NCBI RefSeq assembly: GCF_020169335.1
Contig: NZ_JAIEZN010000002.1
Span: 558,001-622,000, forward strand
DNA length: 64,000 nucleotides
Reading direction: 5' to 3'
Source of the DNA: Devosia aquimaris
GTDB lineage: Bacteria; Pseudomonadota; Alphaproteobacteria; Rhizobiales; Devosiaceae
Shown here: piece after piece, positions 56,583 to 64,000 of the stretch
How positions within the stretch are numbered: position 1 is the first letter of the stretch
How the letters are laid out: every line of letters starts with the position of its first letter
Position numbers and translations under genes: made by a program
The notes under the pieces: generated by a model
The model's input: only the letters and a program-made list of their open reading frames with translations
The model's database searches: none
What the model was told of the DNA's origin: nothing

Positions 56583-57037
56583 TGCAGCAGCCGCAACTGG
56601 GCGAACCGATCACCATCGCATTGGCGGCCATCGTCAATTCGGCCAACCAGATGCTTTTGGTGCGCAAGGCGGGAACCACAAAGTTCATGCAGCCGGGCGG
56701 CAAGATCGACGCGGGGGAAACCCCGCGCCAAGCGCTCGACCGCGAACTGCTCGAAGAGATCGGCGTTCGGCTCGATGGCGATGTCGCCTTTTGCGGCGTG
56801 TTCGAGGATGACGCCACCAACGAGCCGGGGCGCCGGGTGCGCGGCCACGCCTTTTTTGCCCGCCGCGACATCAGCGCCACGCCCTCGGGTGAAATCGAGG
56901 AATTGCGCTGGGTGCCGCTGGCGGCGCCCGGTGATCTGCCGATCGCCCAGCTTTCGGCCAACCACATCTTTCCGCTGGCACGGCGCCTGAGCGGTACCGA
57001 CCACAACACTCACCAGGATGGAGCGGCGCGCCCGTGA
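56582..57037 (+). CDS. Nudix hydrolase
   Basis: A 151-residue Nudix protein. The Nudix box is GGKIDAGETPRQALDRELLE followed by EIGV, with the metal-binding REXXEE glutamates present. The start ATG overlaps the hydA stop (TGATG) and its stop overlaps the GTG of the ABC ATPase (GTGA), so it is an integral part of the operon. Its substrate is unknown; a damaged or pyrimidine nucleotide is possible but unproven. Confidence 0.88.
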   Translation: MQQPQLGEPITIALAAIVNSANQMLLVRKAGTTKFMQPGGKIDAGETPRQALDRELLEEIGVRLDGDVAFCGVFEDDATNEPGRRVRGHAFFARRDISATPSGEIEELRWVPLAAPGDLPIAQLSANHIFPLARRLSGTDHNTHQDGAARP

Positions 57038-57837
57038 CCGAACTCGCCCCCCCTTCGCAAGACGCCATGGCCGTGGTCCGCGCCCAAAACCTCGGGCTGA
57101 CCTTTTCCACCAATGATGGTGACGTCATTGCGCTGAGCGACGTCAATCTGACGATCAACAAGGGAGAGTTCGTCTCCTTCATCGGGCCATCGGGCTGCGG
57201 CAAGACCACCTTTCTGCGCACGATTGCCGATCTTGAGCAGCCGACATCGGGCACGCTGACCGTCAATGGCACCACGCCGTCCGATGCCCGCCTCAACCGC
57301 GCCTATGGCTATGTGTTCCAGGCGCCGGCGCTCTATCCCTGGCGCACCATCGCCCAGAACGTCGCCCTGCCGCTCGAAATCATGGGGCTCGCCGACAAGG
57401 CCGAGCGCATCGCCCGCACGCTGGAGCTGGTCAACCTCACCGGCTTTGAGAACAAATATCCCTGGCAGCTGTCGGGCGGCATGCAGCAGCGCGCCTCCAT
57501 TGCCCGCGCCCTGTCCTTTGATGCCGATCTGCTGCTGATGGACGAGCCCTTTGGCGCGCTCGACGAAATCGTCAGGGATCACCTCAATTCCGAGCTGCTC
57601 AAGCTCTGGGCCCGCACCAGAAAGACCATCGCCTTCGTCACCCATTCCATTCCCGAGGCGGTCTATCTCTCCACCAAGATCGTGGTGATGAGCCCGCGGC
57701 CTGGCCGGGTCACCGACATCATCGAGAGCGACCTGCCCGCCGAACGCCCGCTGGACATCCGCGAGACGCCAGAGTTCCTGCGCCTCGCCGCGCGGGTCCG
57801 CGACGGGCTGCGCGCCGGCCATAGCTACGAGGAGTAG
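57034..57837 (+). CDS. ABC transporter ATP-binding protein (pyrimidine-type importer)
   Basis: A 267-residue ATPase of the nitrate/sulfonate/taurine/HMP subfamily. Walker A is GPSGCGKTTF (51-60), signature LSGGMQQRAS, Walker B LLLMDEPFGALDE, and the switch His is in FVTHSIPEAVYL. It starts at GTG 57034 inside the Nudix stop and drives import through the two permeases downstream. Likely cargo, judged from the operon, is a pyrimidine. Confidence 0.93.
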   Translation: MTELAPPSQDAMAVVRAQNLGLTFSTNDGDVIALSDVNLTINKGEFVSFIGPSGCGKTTFLRTIADLEQPTSGTLTVNGTTPSDARLNRAYGYVFQAPALYPWRTIAQNVALPLEIMGLADKAERIARTLELVNLTGFENKYPWQLSGGMQQRASIARALSFDADLLLMDEPFGALDEIVRDHLNSELLKLWARTRKTIAFVTHSIPEAVYLSTKIVVMSPRPGRVTDIIESDLPAERPLDIRETPEFLRLAARVRDGLRAGHSYEE

Positions 57838-57840
57838 GGC

Positions 57841-58722
57841 GTGCAACAGCTTCTCGCCGGCAAGACAGCCCCCATCCTGATCGTCCTGCTGGCCATTGGC
57901 CTGTTCTGGTATGCTGCCGCCATCTGGATGAATGCCCCCTGGCAGACCACGCTGAACCAGCGCGCCGGGCTCGAAAACGTCAGTGCCACCGAGTTCATCG
58001 GCCAGACCTGGAGCCAGGACAAGCCGGTCCTGCCCGCGCCGCACCAGGTGGCGGGCGAAATCTGGAATGCCACCGTGGGCACCGATATCGCCTCCAAGCG
58101 GTCGCTGGCCTATCACGCCAGCATCACCCTGTCGGCGACCCTGCTCGGCTTTGCCCTCGGCACGCTGCTGGGCATTGGCCTGGCCGTGGTCATCGTCCAC
58201 AACGACGCCTCCGAGCGCTCGCTCATGCCCTGGATCATCGCCAGCCAGACCATTCCCATTCTGGCCATTGCCCCCATGGTGGTGGTGGGTCTGGGGGCCG
58301 TGGGCGTCACCGGCCTTTTGCCCAAGGCGCTGATTTCGATGTATCTCAGCTTCTTCCCGGTGGTGGTCGGCATGGTCAAAGGCCTGCGCACGCCCGAGGC
58401 CATCCAGCTCGATCTCATGCACACCTATAGCGCCACGCCCTGGCAGGTGTTTTCCAAGCTGCGCTGGCCGGCTTCCATTCCGTTCCTGTTTGCCTCCATG
58501 AAGGTGGGCGTTGCCATTTCGCTGATCGGCGCGGTGGTGGGTGAGCTCTCCAACAATGCCGGCGGTGGTCTGGGCGTCCGCCTGCTCACCGGCTCCTACA
58601 ATGGCCAGACCATTCAGATCTGGGCGGCGCTGTTCATCGCGGCGGCCCTGGCGGCCGTGCTGGTGATTGCCGTGGGCGCGGCCGAGAAACTGGCCAATCG
58701 CGCCATGGGGGTGCGGGCATGA
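57841..58722 (+). CDS. ABC transporter permease 1
   Basis: A 293-residue BPD-type permease. The first membrane segment (about residues 8-28) is followed by a roughly 65-residue loop, then five or six segments with the EAA loop near KGLRTPEAIQLDLMHTYSA and WQVFSKLRWPASIPFLFASM. It starts with GTG three bases after the ATPase stop and overlaps the second permease by ATGA, so the two form a heterodimeric channel. Confidence 0.9.
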   Translation: MQQLLAGKTAPILIVLLAIGLFWYAAAIWMNAPWQTTLNQRAGLENVSATEFIGQTWSQDKPVLPAPHQVAGEIWNATVGTDIASKRSLAYHASITLSATLLGFALGTLLGIGLAVVIVHNDASERSLMPWIIASQTIPILAIAPMVVVGLGAVGVTGLLPKALISMYLSFFPVVVGMVKGLRTPEAIQLDLMHTYSATPWQVFSKLRWPASIPFLFASMKVGVAISLIGAVVGELSNNAGGGLGVRLLTGSYNGQTIQIWAALFIAAALAAVLVIAVGAAEKLANRAMGVRA

Positions 58723-59840
58723 GCGCGACGACCAACACCGGCCTGAGCCGGTTGCAGCTGTGGCTGGCGCTGGGAGCCGGGGCCGTCTCGGTCCTGGGCC
58801 TGGCGCTGGCGCTTGTGGCGGGCGATGCGCCGGTTCACCTGCTGGCTTTCCTGCTGCTGGGCACGGCGACCCTTCTGCGCCTGCGTCTGCCCGTCCCCCT
58901 GTGGATCGATGGCCTGCTCATGCTCATGGGCGCCATTGCGCTGTTGCTGACGCTGCCGCTGTTCGTGGCCGAACCCAGCTATTTCTGGCTGGCGCTTCTG
59001 GCCTGCTGGGCCTTCGCCTGGCTGTTCGTCGAGCGCCTGTCCCAGGCCATCCGGACGCGCCAGCTCTCCGGGCGCGTCTTCGGTCTGCTCATTCCGGTGC
59101 TGTTTGGCGTCGCACTGCTGTTCATCTGGGAAGTGGTGACGCGCGGCGCCAATGTGCCCCAGGTGCTGCTGCCCGCGCCCAGCCAGATCTGGACCCGGCT
59201 GCTCGCCTCGGTGCCAACCCTGGTGGCCGATTTCCAGCAGACCTTCCTCAAGGCCGTGCTGGCCGGCTATGCCATGGGCTGCGGCGCCGGCTTCATCGTG
59301 GCGATCCTGGTGGATCGCTCGCCCTTCCTCAAGCGGGGCCTTTTGCCCATCGGCAATTTCGTCTCGGCCCTGCCCATCATCGGCATCGCGCCCATCATGG
59401 TGATGTGGTTCGGCTTCGACTGGCAGTCCAAGGCGGCGGTGGTGGTGGCGATGACCTTCTTTCCGATGCTGGTCAACACCGTGGCCGGGCTCAATCAGGC
59501 CTCGTCCATCGAGCGCGACCTGATGCGCACCTATGCCGCCAGCTACAGCCAGACGCTGCTCAAGCTGCGCCTGCCGGCGGCGGCGCCCTTTATCTTCAAC
59601 GCCCTCAAGATCAACTCGACTCTGGCCTTGATCGGCGCAATCGTAGCGGAGTTTTTCGGAACCCCCATCGTGGGAATGGGGTTCCGGATTTCGACCGAGG
59701 TCGGCAAGCTCAATATCGACCTGGTCTGGGCAGAGATCGCCGTGGCGGCGGTGGCGGGGTCTGCCTTTTATGGGGTGATAGCGCTCATCGAAAGGGCGGT
59801 CACCTTCTGGCATCCGTCCGTCCGTGGTGGACGGGCATAA
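58719..59840 (+). CDS. ABC transporter permease 2 with N-terminal extension
   Basis: A 373-residue BPD-type permease. The permease core (from about residue 120) contains the EAA-type loop SSIERDLMRTYAASYSQTLL and KLRLPAAAPFIFNALKIN. In addition it has about 115 N-terminal residues with four hydrophobic segments not present in permease 1, which makes it longer than most permeases of this subfamily (about 250-280). The role of the extension is unknown. Confidence 0.9.
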   Translation: MSATTNTGLSRLQLWLALGAGAVSVLGLALALVAGDAPVHLLAFLLLGTATLLRLRLPVPLWIDGLLMLMGAIALLLTLPLFVAEPSYFWLALLACWAFAWLFVERLSQAIRTRQLSGRVFGLLIPVLFGVALLFIWEVVTRGANVPQVLLPAPSQIWTRLLASVPTLVADFQQTFLKAVLAGYAMGCGAGFIVAILVDRSPFLKRGLLPIGNFVSALPIIGIAPIMVMWFGFDWQSKAAVVVAMTFFPMLVNTVAGLNQASSIERDLMRTYAASYSQTLLKLRLPAAAPFIFNALKINSTLALIGAIVAEFFGTPIVGMGFRISTEVGKLNIDLVWAEIAVAAVAGSAFYGVIALIERAVTFWHPSVRGGRA

Positions 59841-59861
59841 CTGGGGTAAGGGACGACAGAA

Positions 59862-60836
59862 ATGAAGAAGCTTCTATTGGCATTGACCGCCAGCGCCTTC
59901 GCGCTGGCTGCAACCGCCGCGCATGCGCAGGACAAGCTGACGCTCCAGCTCAAGTGGGTCACCCAGGCACAGTTCGCCGGCTACATCGTGGCCAAGGCCA
60001 AGGGGTTCTACACCGATGAGAACCTGGACGTGACCATTGCGCCCGGCGGCCCCAACGTTGCCCCCGAGCAGGTGATCGCCGGCGGCGGCGCCGATATCAT
60101 CGTCGACTGGATGGGCGGCGCCCTGGCCGCGCGCGAAAAGGGCGTGCCCCTGGTCAATATCGCCCAGCCGTTCAAGCGCAGCGGCCTGATGATGATCTGC
60201 CCCAAGGAAACCGGCATCACCACCGAAGCCGATTTCAAGGGTCACACCCTGGGCGTCTGGTTCTTCGGCAATGAATACCCGTTCTTTGCCTGGATGAACA
60301 AGCTGGGCCTCAACACCGCCGAAGGCGGCGACGTCAAGGTGCTGCAGCAGAGCTTTGACATCCAGCCCATGATCCAGAAGCAGGCCGACTGTATCTCGGT
60401 GATGACCTACAATGAATATGGTCAGGCCCTCGATGCCGGCTACGGCCCGGACAATCTGACCATCTTTAACTACACCGACATGGGCAATGACCTGCTCGAG
60501 GATGGCCTCTACGTGATGGAAGACACCCTGGCCGATCCGGCCAAGGTCGATGCCTATACGCGCTTCGTGAAGGCCTCGATGGAAGGCTGGAAATACGCCC
60601 TCGACAATCCCGAGGAAGCCGCCCAGATCGTTGTCGACAGCGACGACACCGGCGCTGCCGAACTGGCCCACCAGCTCTACATGGTCGGCGAAGTCAGCAA
60701 GCTGGTCGATGCGACCGACCCGGCGCTGAGCATGGCCACCTATGACCGTACGGTTAAGGCCCTGCTGGACCAGAAGATTATCGAGAAGCAGCCCGAGGGT
60801 GCCTACACCACCGTAGTTACCGACGCGCTCAAATAA
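59862..60836 (+). CDS. ABC transporter substrate-binding protein (NMT1/THI5 type)
   Basis: A 324-residue periplasmic binding protein. The signal peptide MKKLLLALTASAFALAATAA ends near AHAQ. The mature part begins KLTLQLKWVTQAQFAGYIVA and GFYTDENLDVTIAPGGPNVA, typical of NMT1/THI5-like proteins that bind hydroxymethylpyrimidine or related pyrimidines. Together with the catabolic genes this supports uptake of a pyrimidine for degradation. No TPP riboswitch was seen, which argues against a thiamine role. Confidence 0.92.
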   Translation: MKKLLLALTASAFALAATAAHAQDKLTLQLKWVTQAQFAGYIVAKAKGFYTDENLDVTIAPGGPNVAPEQVIAGGGADIIVDWMGGALAAREKGVPLVNIAQPFKRSGLMMICPKETGITTEADFKGHTLGVWFFGNEYPFFAWMNKLGLNTAEGGDVKVLQQSFDIQPMIQKQADCISVMTYNEYGQALDAGYGPDNLTIFNYTDMGNDLLEDGLYVMEDTLADPAKVDAYTRFVKASMEGWKYALDNPEEAAQIVVDSDDTGAAELAHQLYMVGEVSKLVDATDPALSMATYDRTVKALLDQKIIEKQPEGAYTTVVTDALK

Positions 60837-60870
60837 GTCGTCATACAACACGTTCAAGATGTGATCGGGG

Positions 60871-60905
60871 AAAGGGCGGGGCAAACACCCCGTCCTTTTT
60901 CTTGC
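60871..60905 (+). terminator. terminator of the pyrimidine operon
   Basis: The stem AAAGGGCGGGG/CCCCGTCCTTT (one G-T pair) with loop CAAACA is followed by TTCTTGCC, 34 bases after the substrate-binding protein gene. Confidence 0.82.
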
Positions 60906-61016
60906 CTTTTTTCATCTCTAAGTTGGTTTGCATCGGTACCGGCGTGGTGGGTATTTTCAACCACGATGCCGACAATAAAACTTACAAATAAACTAGTACT
61001 TGAAATGAGGGCTATT

Positions 61017-61091
61017 ATGAACTCGATTATTTATCTTGTTGGTCTCGTTGTTATTGTTATGGCGATCCTGTCGTTCATTGGTCTTGCCTGA
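61017..61091 (+). CDS. 24-residue membrane peptide
   Basis: A short gene encoding MNSIIYLVGLVVIVMAILSF followed by IGLA, essentially one membrane helix. GAGGG stands before the ATG at a good distance. The coding sequence is unusually AT-rich for this genome (many ATT, GTT, CTT codons). It is followed 44 bases later by a larger membrane protein gene and later by a second tiny membrane protein gene, suggesting a shared envelope function. Similar single-helix proteins occur in related bacteria, but none has a known role. Confidence 0.65.
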   Translation: MNSIIYLVGLVVIVMAILSFIGLA

Positions 61092-61135
61092 GCCTGCCGC
61101 GCTTCACGCAACCAATCAAATCAGGAGCTCCAGCA

Positions 61136-62029
61136 ATGAGCATTGACACCCCCACCGGCGTCATCGTCACCGATGCCGCAACATCTACGCGCGACCAATC
61201 GAGCTATGTCGACTGGTCAGCCATCATCGCCGGCATCGTGCTGGCCTCAGCCATCAGCCTGGTGCTGATCAGCTTTGGTTCGGCGGTTGGCCTCAACTTC
61301 CTCGACTTCACCTACCGCAATGGTCCCAATCCTCTGGTGATCGGCATTGTCGCCGCCAGCTGGTTCCTGTGGGTTCAGATCTCCAGCTTTATGGCTGGTG
61401 GCTATCTCACCGGTCGTCTGCGTCGTCGGCATTTCGACGCCACCGAAGACGAGAGCGACCTGCGCGACGGCGCCCATGGCCTGCTGGTCTGGGCTGGCGC
61501 CGCGATCCTGGGCACCGTGATTGCCGTGGGTAGCATCGGCGCGGCGGCAAACGCTGTCGGCTCGGCCGCCAGCACGGCGACCATCGCTGCGTCCAATGTG
61601 GCCGAGGGCACAGCCGCTTCGCTCGATCCCAATGCCTATCTGGTGGACACCATGTTCCGCTCCACCCGGGCCACCGACACCGCTGCCGCGCGCAGCGAAG
61701 CCTCCGGCATCTTTGCCCAGGCAACCCTGGGTGACGGAACCGTGCCGGACGCTGATCGTGCCTATCTTGCCGAGGTTGTTGCCGCCAATACCGGCCTCAC
61801 CCCGGAAGAAGCCACGGCTCGTGTCGATCAGGCCGTGACCAGCTACGAAGCGGCTCGTGCCGAAGCCGTCAAGGCTGCGCGCCTGGCCCGCAACACCACC
61901 ATCATCGGTGCGTTCCTGCTGGCCGCCTCCCTGCTGATCTCGGCGATTGGTGCCTTCTGGGCAGCCCAGAAGGGTGGCAATCACCGCGACAACAATACCG
62001 CCTTCGTTGACGTGTTCCGTCGGTTCTAG
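61136..62029 (+). CDS. membrane protein of unknown function
   Basis: A 297-residue protein. The N-terminal membrane segments include YVDWSAIIAGIVLASAISLV, ASWFLWVQISSFMAGGYLTG and LLVWAGAAILGTVIAV. An Ala/Thr-rich region of about 120 residues, possibly periplasmic and helical (NAYLVDTMFRSTRATDTAAA), precedes a last segment (IIGAFLLAASLLISAIGAFW). No named domain is recognised. It is flanked by two very small membrane peptide genes in what looks like one operon. Confidence 0.8.
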   Translation: MSIDTPTGVIVTDAATSTRDQSSYVDWSAIIAGIVLASAISLVLISFGSAVGLNFLDFTYRNGPNPLVIGIVAASWFLWVQISSFMAGGYLTGRLRRRHFDATEDESDLRDGAHGLLVWAGAAILGTVIAVGSIGAAANAVGSAASTATIAASNVAEGTAASLDPNAYLVDTMFRSTRATDTAAARSEASGIFAQATLGDGTVPDADRAYLAEVVAANTGLTPEEATARVDQAVTSYEAARAEAVKAARLARNTTIIGAFLLAASLLISAIGAFWAAQKGGNHRDNNTAFVDVFRRF

Positions 62030-62043
62030 AGAAAGGACATCTG

Positions 62044-62121
62044 ATGTTTAGAGGACTTGCTCTGTGGCTGCTCGGCGTGCCGATCTGGCTGATCATCATC
62101 ATCGTGTTCTTCCTGCACTAG
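62044..62121 (+). CDS. 25-residue membrane peptide
   Basis: A short gene encoding MFRGLALWLLGVPIWLIIII followed by VFFLH, a single membrane helix with a Gly-Val-Pro hinge. AAAGGA lies eight bases before the ATG. It starts 14 bases after the 297-residue protein and is followed at once by a terminator, so it ends the small membrane operon. Peptides of this type are found in Hyphomicrobiales and lack known function. Confidence 0.65.
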   Translation: MFRGLALWLLGVPIWLIIIIVFFLH

Positions 62122-62135
62122 GGAAGACACAAAAG

Positions 62136-62162
62136 AGGCGGGGATCACTCCCCGCCTTTTTT
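62136..62162. terminator. bidirectional terminator between the membrane operon and truB
   Basis: The perfect 9-bp stem AGGCGGGGA/TCCCCGCCT with loop TCAC is followed by TTTTTT on the plus strand. On the minus strand an A/T stretch (CTTTTGTG) follows, so it may also end the truB transcript. Confidence 0.86.
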
Positions 62163-62167
62163 CTTGC

Positions 62168-63070
62168 CTAGTTGAACACCCGCCGTGGCCGGAACTGGCC
62201 GAATTCCACCCATCCGGTGGCCAGCACCTCGCCCTTGTGGCTGGCCCAGCATTCATCCAGCGACACCGGCGCCCCCGCCCCGGTCAGCAGCACCGGATTG
62301 CCGTGGCGCACGCCATTGGCCTGATGCGGATCAAGCCGGATTTCCGGCAAATCCGCAAACCCGGCCCACACCGGCTTGAGCAGGCTGTCACGCCCGTCCT
62401 GGTCGAGTGCTTCGAGCTGCTCGATGGTGACGGCGTCTGCGTCGGTAAAGGGCCCCACGGCTGCGCGGTGCAACAGGCTCACATGGCCCCGCGTGCCCAG
62501 CGCCTCGGCAATATCGCGCGCCAGCGAGCGCACATAAGTGCCCTTGCCGCAGCTGACTTCCAACATGGATTGCTCGGGGCCATGCTCGACCAGGGTGATG
62601 GCGTCCACCACGATTTCGCGCGGCTCCAGCGTCACGGTCTCGCCGGCCCGGGCCAGGTCATAGGCGCGCTCGCCATCGATCTTGAGCGCCGAATAGATCG
62701 GCGGCCGTTGCAGGATCGTGCCCGTAAACTGCGGCAGGATCGCTTCCAGCGCCGCCCGGTCCGGCCGCACATCGGAGGTGGCGATCACTGCGCCCTCGGT
62801 ATCGTCCGTGGTGGTGGCGCTGCCCCAGGCAATGGCAAAGCGATAGATCTTGGTGCCATCCTGCACCTGTGGCACGGCCTTGGTGGCCTCGCCCAGGGCG
62901 ACGGGCAGAATGCCGGTCGCCAGCGGGTCGAGCGTACCGGCATGGCCCGCCTTGGCCGCGCTGTACAGCCAGCGCAGCTTGCCCACCGCCTGGGTGGACG
63001 TCATGTCATAGGGCTTGTTCAGCACCACCCAGCCGGAGATGGGGCGCTTGACGCGTTTGGGCGCGCTCAA
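62168..63070 (-). CDS. truB: tRNA pseudouridine(55) synthase
   Basis: TruB, 300 residues, makes pseudouridine-55 in tRNA T-loops. The catalytic Asp48 is in [16 protein letters not shown], matching Asp48 of E. coli. [17 protein letters not shown] and [18 protein letters not shown] are family motifs. Translation begins at TTG 63070, which overlaps the rbfA stop (TTGA), so truB is coupled to rbfA. A usual neighbour, rpsO, does not follow. Confidence 0.95.
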   Translation of the reverse strand: MSAPKRVKRPISGWVVLNKPYDMTSTQAVGKLRWLYSAAKAGHAGTLDPLATGILPVALGEATKAVPQVQDGTKIYRFAIAWGSATTTDDTEGAVIATSDVRPDRAALEAILPQFTGTILQRPPIYSALKIDGERAYDLARAGETVTLEPREIVVDAITLVEHGPEQSMLEVSCGKGTYVRSLARDIAEALGTRGHVSLLHRAAVGPFTDADAVTIEQLEALDQDGRDSLLKPVWAGFADLPEIRLDPHQANGVRHGNPVLLTGAGAPVSLDECWASHKGEVLATGWVEFGQFRPRRVFN

Positions 63071-63474
63071 TCGGTCTCGCCGCCGTCGTCATCAAGATCG
63101 CGCTGCACCTTTTCAGAGCGCAGCAGCGCGTCGATGCGGCTGGCCTCCTCGAAAGTCTCGTCGACCATGAAGCGCACTTCAGGCGCAAATTTCAGGTTCA
63201 CCTGCGGCGCGACGCGGCCACGGATATACTTGCGGTGCCGGTTCAGCGCGGCCACGATCTCGTCGGCATGGGCGCCGCCCAGCGGCATGATATAGGCGTT
63301 GGCGATCTTGAGGTCCGGGCTCATGCGCACCTCGGGCACGGTGATCACCGCGCCGCGCAGGGCGTCATCGTCGATGTCGCCGCGGGCGAACATGGCGGCC
63401 AGCGCATGGCGCACCAGTTCACCCACGCGCAGCGAACGTTGGGTCGGACCGCTGGATTTGTTATCTTTGCTCAT
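63067..63474 (-). CDS. rbfA: ribosome-binding factor A
   Basis: RbfA, 135 residues, a KH-like factor for late 30S maturation. It contains [34 protein letters not shown] and the C-terminal [20 protein letters not shown]. It overlaps truB by TTGA. In most relatives infB lies immediately upstream; here a different gene intervenes. Confidence 0.95.
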   Translation of the reverse strand: MSKDNKSSGPTQRSLRVGELVRHALAAMFARGDIDDDALRGAVITVPEVRMSPDLKIANAYIMPLGGAHADEIVAALNRHRKYIRGRVAPQVNLKFAPEVRFMVDETFEEASRIDALLRSEKVQRDLDDDGGETD

Positions 63475-63505
63475 GGCGGGGAATTATGCCCTCCCCGCGC
63501 TCCCG

Positions 63506-64000
63506 TCAATCCGCCAGCGTGAGCCGGGCCTGCGTGGCCAGTTGTTCGGCACGCTGCTTGACGCGTTCTCCATCCACCGGCCAGGTCGCAGGATCGGAGG
63601 GATCGAACGCCTTGCCGCGCCATTCCTGATAGACGATGGCCACGCCCTTTTCGGTCTTGGAAAAGCTCATCACCATAACCTGACCCTGCCCCTTGTAGTC
63701 GGCCAGATGGTCAAGATAGGCGCCGCAGACATAGCCCAGTGGCGCCAGCGTATCGCCCTGGTCCTCGCCAAAGGTGAAAAAGCCGGTCAGCTCGGGCTTG
63801 CAGCTCTGGCTGTAGCCAAACATCACCGCCTTGCGATAGTCGGCCAGCGGTCGCCCGGCATCGAGCGTGATGCGGGCAGCATAGAGCGTGGTCCAGGCCT
63901 TGGCATCCTCGCCCGCTGGATAGATCTCGAGCAGGGCCTGCTTGTCATCGGCGTTATAGACCGGCGCTACCAGCGGCAGCACCTTGCCGCTCAGCCGCTC
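63506..64000 (-). CDS. hypothetical protein, 5' end beyond the window
   Basis: An open frame that runs off the right edge. The visible C-terminal 164 residues include KVLPLVAPVYNADDKQALLE, AGRPLADYRKAVMFGYSQSC and GVAIVYQEWRGKAFDPSDPA. No domain is recognised. The GTG at 63982 is unlikely to be the start because the frame continues upstream (ERLSGKV). Two Cys (SC, VC) suggest a possibly exported protein, but the N-terminus is not visible. It lies 31 bases upstream of rbfA. Confidence 0.6.
   Translation of the reverse strand, partial: ERLSGKVLPLVAPVYNADDKQALLEIYPAGEDAKAWTTLYAARITLDAGRPLADYRKAVMFGYSQSCKPELTGFFTFGEDQGDTLAPLGYVCGAYLDHLADYKGQGQVMVMSFSKTEKGVAIVYQEWRGKAFDPSDPATWPVDGERVKQRAEQLATQARLTLAD

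Noticed and set aside
59862-60836. Thiamine-precursor (HMP) uptake as the role of the NMT1/THI5-like importer
   Set aside because: No TPP riboswitch or thi gene is nearby, and the importer is overlapped into the pyrimidine catabolism operon. Pyrimidine uptake is the better reading.

Overview
This 64 kb window is chromosomal DNA from a high-GC alphaproteobacterium of the order Hyphomicrobiales, most likely Devosia or a close relative. The evidence is the gene content and order: irr-fabA-fabB, dut/ubiB/ubiE/mutM/rpsT/dnaA, dnaN-recF-gyrB, an ActS/ActR (RegB/RegA) redox two-component pair, an MmcB-type DNA repair protein, and many short ATGA/GTGA/TTGA gene overlaps. The genus is an inference; no rRNA or tRNA gene was seen.

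Layout. 0-7 kb: a chemoreceptor, an NADP-binding reductase with a divergent LysR regulator, and a minus-strand run ending in ribokinase (arylamine N-acetyltransferase, YdeI-like, DUF1697, ribokinase). A 3' remnant of a second ribokinase gene lies before the reductase. 7-10 kb: Irr, divergent from fabA-fabB (unsaturated fatty acid synthesis). 10-20 kb: housekeeping genes: a P-loop kinase that appears to start at CTG, moeB-like, DUF2259, dut, ubiB, ubiE, mutM, rpsT and dnaA. A GANTC-rich region of about 740 bp lies upstream of dnaA. 20-25 kb: dnaN, a long palindromic repeat, recF and gyrB. 25-37 kb: metabolic and envelope genes, including a nitrilase-family amidase, an LLM flavin oxidoreductase, ArsR/MFS, Lrp/DadA with a dyad operator, a class A penicillin-binding protein with a repetitive C-terminal tail, and a Tat-lipoprotein L,D-transpeptidase. 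37-50 kb: ActS/ActR, a beta-CASP nuclease, three tandem paralogous MFS genes interleaved with mmcB, a pseudo-receiver protein, a LysR regulator, a DUF1127 protein, RlpA and a diguanylate cyclase.

50-61 kb holds the most coherent accessory system, a reductive pyrimidine (uracil/thymine) catabolism operon. A divergent RutR-like TetR regulator with a near-consensus RutR operator faces beta-alanine:pyruvate aminotransferase, methylmalonate/malonate-semialdehyde dehydrogenase, N-carbamoyl-beta-alanine amidohydrolase, dihydropyrimidinase, a Nudix hydrolase and a four-gene ABC importer of the NMT1/THI5 type. Dihydropyrimidine dehydrogenase is not in the window. The operon is interrupted by a DUF559 (PD-(D/E)XK-like) nuclease gene framed almost to the base by two inverted, double-hairpin repeats. 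This looks like a small repeat-nuclease cassette and is the strongest candidate for something poorly described.

61-64 kb: an AT-richer three-gene membrane-protein cluster (24, 297 and 25 residues), then truB and rbfA on the minus strand and a gene cut by the window edge.
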